From positions 321,924-385,923 of the forward strand of contig NW_019773881.1 in the NCBI RefSeq assembly GCF_001039355.2: 64,000 nt of DNA, in the 5' to 3' direction. A program made the translations under genes and the position numbers. The DNA is from Lingula anatina. Its lineage: Eukaryota > Brachiopoda > Lingulata > Lingulida > Lingulidae. Each line of letters starts with the position of its first letter. Within the stretch, counting starts at the first letter, position 1. The notes beneath the pieces were generated by a model. That model did no database searches. It was not told the DNA's origin and saw only the letters and a program-made list of their open reading frames with translations. Positions 49,760 to 60,700 of this stretch are shown here, piece after piece.

Positions 49760-50310
49760 AATGAGAGATGTATGATTTACATGTGCCATGTTCAAAATGT
49801 TTAACTTTCTCAGTTGAAGAAGCAAAAGCAAACTTTTAGGAGCTCATAATGGCAATTGACGGGTCTTGCACTGAATAAATAATCTACAAGAAAGTTGGGA
49901 TTTCCTGCTCCTGATTCAGTAAAGCCATCAACAAGATTATTAAGTTTTCAAAGACTCGTCTGATATATTTTCATCAAATATTTCTCTCTATGGCAGCTAG
50001 GACAACAGAAGACATCTTGCACCCATTACCTTAAACAAAAGTTCATCTCGCGACCAGAGATCAAGGTCAGTCCCTGGATCATCTCCTCCACTAATCCAGC
50101 TGTGGTCAGACTGACTGCACTGCCCCCTAGTGTGACCTGTGTAAACAAGTGTTCCTGGCTGGCAAGGTGAACCAGAAATGCTGCTATACCTGCCGTGTGG
50201 TACTCTGTCAGGGTCAGACTCTAGGAGATAGAATAATAATAATAATTACAATAAATGTTTGCTATAAAATAAATTAACAACAAACAATTGAATTAAAATG
50301 TGCTAATGAA

Positions 50311-50365
<55 letters not shown>

Positions 50366-53300
50366 ATATAATGAAAAAATTACAATCATCATATTGTCCA
50401 TACATTTTGGCTTTTCAAAAAAAAAAAAAAAAATGGAACAAAAAATCATTTTTACTACAGTACTTGAATCAAGCCTAATATCATCCTTTCAGAGAAAGAG
50501 CCTGTTCTTGCTCAATGTACAGAGAATCATCCCCCTAACAACCCCCTGACCTGTCTGTGTAGCAGCCAGTACACTCTGGTGAAGAGGGCAGTATGAAGTG
50601 ACCTCTGTCCACTCAGCATGCTAATGAAGGGAGTACACCAGGTGTAGTGACCAGCTGCACTCAATGCCACGCCCTGACAGAATGTTTCCAGGAGCTTGTC
50701 ACAGATCTGGAATTGCACAACAACAACAACAACAATAATAATAAAGATAATACCAGGGGCGGAACCAGAGCTATTTTCTGAAAGTCTTCCACATTGTCTT
50801 TCCTGATCCGTCCTCCATTTTTGACCATCTTTCGACAGAAAAATAAATAAAGACCCAGAAGACAGCCTCAAACCGCCCCCGAATACATTCCTCTTATTTA
50901 AAGCAATTAATCAGTCATTATATTATAGAAAACAATTTCTGAAACAATTGTAAGAATGAAAGTAAATGTAATAATTTATCAAAAATTTTAATTAAAGATA
51001 TGTAGAGAGGAATTCCTAAAACCCTGCATACTTGCTTTGTCTTTCTTTCTTTCTTATTGTAATCATTTTTTCCCTTTCTGTATCTTTTTTTTTGTGGAGG
51101 GTATGGGATCTTTAAGCCATAATGCCTTTCTCCACACTGATCTACAGTATATGGCCCTATTCAGAATAGGGGACTAACTAGTCCTTGGGTCAAATATGGC
51201 CGACTTACTTGAATACTTCCCCACGGGATGTCTATTCAGTGTTATTTGCAGAAAAGGTGGCAAGCTTTGTAGTGGGTCGCCATATTTAACCCTGGGACTA
51301 CTTTGTCCCCTATTCTGAATGGGGCCTATGATACCTTAACTTCCCTAGGGTCCAGCTGTGGGCAGTTAACGTCCAGTCTGACAACACCAGTGTCTGAAGG
51401 CACACCCTCCAGACCAGTGGTCAGGGAGTCCAGTTTGCCAGCAATACCGGACAGGAGAGAGGATGTGTCTGAAAAATTTATGGATTTTTCTTTCTTCAAT
51501 TTTTTCTTTCATCTTTGTACATTTAAACACATCTCATGGTTATTGAACTTAAAATCTTGTCTGTGAACCAAAGTGAAAAGGCCCTACTTATGGATAGGTA
51601 CTCAAGGTTCAGAACCTGAATTTTCTGTTTCTGCTTGTTTCTGGCTTGAAAAAAAGTGTCTGTCTTTTACATGACAGTAAATAAAAACATCCAATATGCT
51701 GGTTAGAGGAGTTGCTGAGTATTTACCAGTTTTCCCCTGATTCACACTCTCTACAAACTGGTCTAGACTGTGCTGTAACTGCTCCAGCGGGTCCAACAAA
51801 AGTGAATCCATGGAGTCCTCATCAGAAAATACACCTTCAAATAAGTATGACAATTAGTCATCAAATAAAACCATATCTTAAAACTTTTCTGATATCAATA
51901 TATCTTCCAAAAAGTAGAGTTTATTTAACATCAGTGCTTTCTTGTTGATGGGCAAGATATCTAAAAATTTCCTGACAAATTTTGATGAAATATTTTGGAA
52001 CAGATTCAGTAGAGAAAGAAATGATGGCAACTTCAACTGTGTCTTCTAGGTGTAATATTTGAAAATTAAACAAATTTTTTTGACATTTTCCTTGACAAAA
52101 GTCTCAACTCTTGATTATGACATTTATTGCAGTTATCTTTATCATCACTGTGTTCATTCTACAAACCATTACCTTCCAGAAGCTTCTGAGCCTCTCTCTT
52201 GCAGGCCTCTTCATAATTCGAGAACATGGTCGGCGGAATTTTCTCTGCTCTGAGGTTAACAAATGATGAATGACGACAACTCATAAGCTGATACAATACT
52301 TTAAATCTTGCAGGTTTTTCCTTTCAGCCAATAATTTGAATCAATAATTACATAGTGTAGATCATTATTTATACAGCAGTCAGCCAAAGATAAGAACTAT
52401 GTCTTATTTTGTCAAGCATATGACTACTTTTAATTTCTTTCACCATGGTATATAAAATATCCTTCAGAATTCAACAGAACAATAATGTGGATGAATGTCA
52501 CATAATTTTTCCTCAAATACATCATTTAAGAAGTGGTCATTCTTACCTGTATAGGGCATTGATAAACTGCATTTTTGTATCTGCTGACTCTGGTAGCTAA
52601 AATAAATTATTATTATGAAAAAGTTGTTTTAAAGAAAAAAAAAACACCACATGGCACGAAATACACTAGGTAGCTGTCATATTGCCTGCATAAAATTTAG
52701 TAAAAGAATTTTTTTTTTTGCTTAACTGCCTCATAGGTTTGATTTGACAAGATATGTTTTAGCTTATCACCCACAGTGAAAAAAAAGTAACTTTATATTC
52801 TCTCATCAAATATGAATCATTTATTTATATTAAAATTAGAGGTAGGGAAACCTCTGATGACTGAACATTTTTACTGAGTCATCACAGGTTCAGAAGGTTC
52901 AAACACTTACAGGTCTTGGTGTCAGTAATGCTGGCAGGAATCTTCCAACATAGTATGGCTTTCGAAATATGCTTAAGTAGAAATAAAAAGTTGTAAAAAA
53001 ATAGGTGTGTTTAAGAAAACAAGTTTAATAACTTTAAAGGGGTAAACAAACCAAAGTAAAGTGCTATCATAGTTGTGGAGATGATGTAAGAATGGCGTTT
53101 AAAAGGATTTATCTTAACAAATCATCACAATTACATGTGTATATAATTCATCAAAACATAATTTTAACTTTGTTTTTTTTATCCCATTTATGCATTGGTA
53201 GCAGTATTACGCTCAGCTGTCCTCGAAAACAGCTTGCCTGCACAATTCATTCTCTGTGCGCATGCTTTTTATTATTACTACTACTACACATATCACAACT

Positions 53301-56090
53301 ACCAGATCAAACCAGTGTGGCCATGACATTATCTCAATGCACGAATCTCCAAACATTTTATTTGGAGTGTTTGATGTTGTGAAAGTGGTGTTTTTGTATA
53401 TCATTTCCAACTAAAACCACTTTGTATGCCCATTTAATGTCCCACCAAACATTTTATAAAACTTCAATTTTAATATCTTGGACATTATATTTTTCTTATT
53501 TCATCTTATGTAATTCTGCTTTGACTTTGGGGAGACATTTTGCTGTGATGTCACAAAAAGATGAAGGTGTATCCCACCTTGCCTCCATTACACTAGATGG
53601 CACTTTCCCTGTCTTCTCAAAGGCACGGAGGGCAACGCCAACATCCCTCTCCAGCTGTTGCTTTTGCTGAAATACAAAAAAAAAAGTTTCTTCCACAAAA
53701 GAAAAAGAAACCTATAATAGTATTAATGTTACAATGTATTCACAGAATTCTAACAAAAAAGATGCTATATATTCACCATGATTTAAAAGTCCAAATTTCA
53801 TAAAACAGGTATGGGACAATGTTTGTGAAGGAAGCAGTCCTTAAAGAAGCAATTCTCATCTGTAGATTTTTGGTTCCAAACACAGGTTCTAATAAGGCTT
53901 ATCATAAAACAAGGAATCCTGCACAGTCAGGTATGGAACACAAAAGTTTTAGCAATCAAACCTACTGATGTCCCATCACAACAGCATCATTCCCCTACCT
54001 CCAACTTATCCTTGCTTGTAGTTGCATCAGAATATAAAGCTTCAGATTCTAAAGATTCCTGAAACAAAATCACAAAATAATTTAAACAAATAAAAAAAAT
54101 AATTACTGAAAATGCTTTTTAAATATCAAATTGAATATGATTAATCAAACATGATAGTGTGGAAAAATAAAATTTAATTTCTGGAAATACACATTCTGTG
54201 GTGAAATAAAATTAAAATTTCAAAGCAAAATACAGAACCTATGAAATCAGCATGTCAAATCACAAACCTTTAGATCTGAGAGTCTGGTCTTCGCTAGCGT
54301 GACATAGTCTGCATAAAATGGCCGACATTTCCCAGGAACAAACGGAGGATGGAGGATGTGGACCTAAAGGAAAAAAAAAAAAAAAGAAGACAGATAAAGA
54401 TAAATACTTTGTTTATTGAATTAAACTATAATTTAGCTAATATAAAGCATTATGTTGACCAAAAATTCCTTTCTTTGGAACAAGTAATTGTACCTGAGAA
54501 TTAGGCTAGTGTACAAGCATTTGCAGGGAATCTTACCTTTAGGTACTGAGCCTCTTCAAATGGCACAATGTCAGTGAGAAATTTCATGAGGAACACAAAT
54601 GATTTCTTGCTGTTAGCTGGCGACCTTGAAGCATCTCCAAAAGTCTCCTATATAAAAAATAAAACGAAGAACTTAAATGAAAATAGATAAACAAATAATA
54701 AAAGGGATACTTTGTTTTAAGCAAGATATTTTTAAGGTAAAACTTAACGTCAATGTGTTTTCACATAAAAATCAAAATTATTTAATAAAATCAATGAGCA
54801 GGCCCGTAGCCAGGGGGGTTCGGGGGGTTCGAAAGAACTGCCCTTTTTGTCAGGAAAAGGTCCATTTTGGGTAAAATTTTATCTTGGTACACATAAGTTT
54901 CATTGTAAAAGGTCCACTTTTTCAGAAAAAGAACCCCCCTTTTGAATTTGCTGGCTACGGGCCTGATGAGTCAATGACAATATCATTGTATTAAACACTC
55001 ATAAAACAAAGATTACTGCATTCAAATGGAAAGCATTTTTCATAATACAGACTGCTGTTAATGGGGAACACAAAACATACCATGAATTTAGATTTTAATT
55101 TCATTTAAACTAGTGTACGACACACACAGACACGCATGCACGTAAACACATGCACATGCACATACAGACAGTTATATGCACATGCACAAGCATGCGCACA
55201 CACCTGAAACCATTCCCTGTAAGAGGGAAAAATATGTGGGCCTTCTAGACATCCTTGTCTCACTAACACAAAGGCTGTCACGATGGAATCCACATCAGAA
55301 TTCTCTAGGGCTTGGTTTACAAGGTCACCAACAATGCCTGAAAGTGGCAATAAAGTAACTCATTTGAGTGCAGAGAAAAAGATTTAGGGCCAATATAAAA
55401 CAAGATATTTAATACTTTGATGTACCAGCATAAACTTACTGAAAGCCCTAAATTAATTCTAAAGAGACAAAACAAGTATTTTAAGAAAAAAAAAAAAGCA
55501 AAGCTGTCAAATGAACACACAAAAAGCCGAAAATGATGCACAAAATAGGTTTCTGTAAATTCTGATGCAATATTTCATGATGCTTAGCAGCATAGTCAAC
55601 GCATCTGTGTCTGTACATAAAAAAAGAAAAAACCTAAGTCTATTTTATAAATATTTACTTTCTTACCATCATGAATCATAAAAGACAAGGCCAAAACTAA
55701 TTCACTACAGAAAACTTCTTGCATAATTTTTTTAATTTTCTGCCAGGAATTCTCCAAAATACTTTCTTTAGTGTAGTACATTAAAAGTGGTGGGAAGTTA
55801 CTTAATCATGTTAAAAGCTAAAAAGAAATGCACCACATTTTTCGTACCTTTGACATATCTGGGAGCCTCCTCGAAACATACCAGCAGTGTTGAGAGACAG
55901 GTCAGCACAGAATGCCAATTTACCTCCTGATTGGCCAATATACGCAGAAGAAGACTGGTTGCTTCTTTAACGTCAAACACAACCAACAGCTACAAAAATT
56001 ATTGAAATTTCTCTCAATATAACTAAAACATGCAAATATTAACCAAGTTAAAGGTACTGAAAAACAAAATATCAGCAAGAAATGAAAATT

Positions 56091-56142
<52 letters not shown>

Positions 56143-57727
56143 GGAAGAGGACTGAGCTAGAAAAGACAAAGGGACCAACTACAGCAAGAAAATGTACCTT
56201 TTTGTAAGTATTGATTTCGTCAGCAGAAGTCAGAGAGAAAGTCCACTTGGACTGCTGCCTCAAGGCTTCAGACACTGTAAAATAGGTTTAAACTAGTTAA
56301 AAGACAACTCTATACAAAATATTAATATGGAAGACCAACTGAGCACCTGTTAAACATTGAACATTACTTTTATTTTCTTTTTAATAGAAGAACAGGTCAA
56401 GTCAGGTACAAATCTCATTCTGCACGTGATAACTTCTCAGAGGATTTCACAAACAACTCAGTTTTAATTAATAGAGATAAATAAAATAAATAAATAATAA
56501 TAACTAAATACCCCCCCCACTCACCTTTCAAAGATGGGTTGTGACCTAACACACCACACAACACACGTGTTGAGAATTTCTGTTGAGTAACCATGGTTAC
56601 AGATTCAGTGCTACTACAATGTTCAAGAAAACGAACAAAAGCTCTGCCTTGGTCTTTACGAAGGTCTAATAATTCTGAAACATGAAACATTGACAATATG
56701 AAGCTCAGTATGGAAGTTTAGAAAGTTGAGGAACCCACCTGCAGACCTAATATATTTGGAGATTTGAGACAAAAAATAATACTTTATTCAGCCATTGTAT
56801 AGATCTATTATAAAATACACGTAAAATGGATAAAACAGGTACTATTACATTACTACTACAGGTGTAAAAAATTAAACAAGACTGGCTCATACATGTAGTT
56901 TTAACTAAAATTCTACTGTTTTTGTACAGCATGAAGAAGAGATATGGCACTGGGATGATAACATTTTAAAAAATCTTTTGCTTGAAAGTCTGCTTTTGCT
57001 TGGAAAGAATTCAGAAAGTCCATCAGCAGGTTAAAACATATCTATCATAACCTTTCCTGTTTTAGATGCTACTTACTTTGTATTGACCACTTACTTTGTA
57101 TTGCATTATCCAGCACAGCCAATGAGATCTGAAAAATATGTTTTGATTTATTTTTAATTTGTCCTAATTCTTCACACTATGCAGATAGATTTCAGTCAAT
57201 CTTTTGTTCACATATATCAAATATTTAAATATCAGACATAATTAGAATTTTGCCTATATCTACACATTTTGGCATTTTTTAACTGTAGTGTACCTTTTTT
57301 ACACCAGATGTCGCCTCTGTCTCTGTGTTTCTGTCACTGTAAGCCTGCTGTACAAGGTAACTCGACAGATCTGAAACAAATCATACAGCTATCAGACTCA
57401 ATTGTAGAACTCTTGCATATTATTGTTTTATTCAATAAAAAGAAAAATATTCTCTATTTCATAACCTTGGTTACTTTTGGTGGAATATAGCTTTTTTATT
57501 GTCTTCTGCGTAATGATGATAAAAAGTAAATTGTTTCTTATTAAAAGACACTAACTGTGTCATTTTCTATCTATAGGCATGAGGCATTTAGTCCTTTTAC
57601 AAAACATTTACTATTTTCANCAACAGCTACAAAAATTATTGAAATTTCTCTCAATATAACTAAAACATGCAAATATTAACCAAGTTAAAGGTACTGAAAA
57701 ACAAAATATCAGCAAGAAATGAAAATT

Positions 57728-57779
<52 letters not shown>

Positions 57780-60700
57780 GGAAGAGGACTGAGCTAGAAA
57801 AGACAAAGGGACCAACTACAGCAAGAAAATGTACCTTTTTGTAAGTATTGATTTCGTCAGCAGAAGTCAGAGAGAAAGTCCACTTGGACTGCTGCCTCAA
57901 GGCTTCAGACACTGTAAAATAGGTTTAAACTAGTTAAAAAACAACTCTATACAAAATATTAATATGGAAGACCAACTGAGCACCTGTTAAACATTGAACA
58001 TTACTTTTATTTTCTTTTTAATAGAAGAACAGGTCAAGTCAGGTACAAATCTCATTCTGCACATGATAACTTCTCAGAGGATTTCACAAACAACTCATTT
58101 TTAATTAATAGAGATAAATAAAATAAATAAATAATAATAACTAAATACCCCCCCACTCACCTTTCAAAGATGGGTTGTGACCTAACACACCACACAACAC
58201 ACGTGTTGAGAATTTCTGTTGAGTAACCATGGTTACAGATTCAGTGCTACTACAATGTTCAAGAAAACGAACAAAAGCTCTGCCTTGGTCTTTACGAAGG
58301 TCTAATAATTCTGAAACATGAAACATTGACAATATGAAGCTCAGTATGGAAGTTTAGAAAGTTGAGGAACCCACCTGCAGACCTAATATATTTGGAGCTT
58401 TGAGACAAAAAATAATACTTTATTCAGCCATTGTATAGATCTGTTATAAAATACACGTAAAATGGATAAAACAGGTACTATTATATTACTACTACAGGTG
58501 TAAAAAATTAAACAAGACTGGCTCATACATGTAGTTTTAACTAAAATTCTACTGTTTTTGTACAGCATGAAGAAGAGATATGGCACTGGGATGATAACAT
58601 TTTAAAAAATCTTTTGCTTGAAAGTCTGCTTTTGCTTGGAAAGAATTCAGAAAGTCCATCAGCAGGTTAAAACATATCTATCATAACCTTTCCCGTTTTA
58701 GATGCTACTTACTTTGTATTGACCACTTACTTTGTATTGCATTATCCAGCACAGCCAATGAGATCTGAAAAATATGTTTTGATTTATTTTTAATTTGTCC
58801 TAATTCTTCACACTATGCAGCTAGATTTCAGTCAATTTTTTGTTCACATATATCAAATATTTAAATATCAGACATAATTAGAATTTTGCCTATATCTACA
58901 CATTTTGGCATTTTTTAACTGTAGTGTACCTTTTTCACACCAGATGTCGCCTCTGTCTCTGTGTTTCTGTCACTGTAAGCCTGCTGTACAAGGCAACTCG
59001 ACAGATCTGAAACAAATCATACAGCTATCAGACTCAATTGTAGAACTCTTGCATATTATTGTTTTATTCAATAAAAAGAAAAATATTCTCTATTTCATAA
59101 CCTTGGTTACTTTTGGTGGAATATAGCTTTAAAGACACTAAGAGCGCATTCTCAACGAATTAAGCCAGGCTTTACAAAGCCGGTGACCTAAAAATGGCGG
59201 ACGTACATGAAAGAAAAACCGCCTAATCTTTTNAAAATGTTTTTCTGTTGAAACACTGCTCAGACATTAAATTCACCATCACTTGAACCAAGACTTCAAC
59301 ATCTTCCTGAAATAGATATAAAATGGAAGAAATCAGTAAGCAGCATTTTCTAAATACTTTTACTTAATACTTGCTTTCTGAAAATATTCTAAGTCACTGG
59401 GCACAAAGCTTACAGTAACCTAACTTAGTAAAGGTCAGCAGTTCATTTTGATAAGAATGACTAAAAAGAGCAATTTTTAAAAACTAAATAGCAAATTCAT
59501 TTACAAATTTAAAGCTAGCCTGAACATTAAAACTGAGAACATGTGTCAATTCTGAAAGATTAAAAAAATGCTATGAAAGTTTTTGCAAGGAATTGACAGT
59601 TTTTCCAAACTGAATCTAAAATATCACTTACCCTAGTCACTGTATCTAAAAGCAGCAAACAGTCAGTGTTCTGGATGATATTCAGGAGTTGTGAGGCACA
59701 TATGGTTGCCGTGGTCAGTCCCGCGCTGATGGTTTGCTGAGCTTTCTCCTTCACCCACGACACACAGCTGTCGACTGAAATAATATAAAATATACTCTTA
59801 CTTTGCAACAAAAACTTTTTAGCCTACTGTCCCAGGAGCTATGAATCTACAGTGACCAGTGACTAAAAAAAAATTAATAATATGTAATTTTCCTGATGTG
59901 TTGCTGAGGGCCATGTTAGTGTCACACATTACATCTGACTGGAAATACTGAGTATCTGTGCAATGTTCAGTAACCTCTTTCATTTCTCAGTGCACTGACT
60001 ACTGTGACCAATTAACCTCGTAGTTTGATGAAATTACTAGTTTCAACTATGACCGGCACTTTTTGCTAACTTCTCAGACTGATACTTTTATGTCAACAAC
60101 TAGAAAAGCACTCCGAGAGCGCAGACCTGCGCCAAGGCAGCAATTTTTCATTATTACTGATTATTGATTGATTATTGATCCAAATCACCACCAAAAACTA
60201 ATCATCTCTTCCTTGGCCCACTTCTGACAGTTCCTGAAAATTTCATCAAAATCGGCCCATAACTTTTTGACCTATGTTAATGACAGACAGACAGACAGAC
60301 AGACAAACAAACAAACAAATAAACAGAAAAAACGGGAGTGAAAACATAACCTCCTTGGCAGAGGTAACAACAACAACAACAACAAAATACCTGAAAATGC
60401 TGTGTTTGGTGTACTAGTAGAGTTGCTCCCTTTGTCTTCAGCAGGAATAGTGCCCGTATTACTCTGCAGCAGAGATCCATGGGGATGTCTCACAGCTGGT
60501 CTTGCCTGGGAAAATTAGTGCAGTTTACAATGAATTTATTGTTATTAGGTTCACTATACAGGTTCACTTTAATGGATTCTAAGTGAATGGTTGCTTCACC
60601 ATTAGGAAATATACTAATTAAAAATAATTGAATGATTATTTTTTAAAAGTGCAATTAAAATGAAAAAAAATAAATAAATAAACAAGTAAATAGAAATAAA

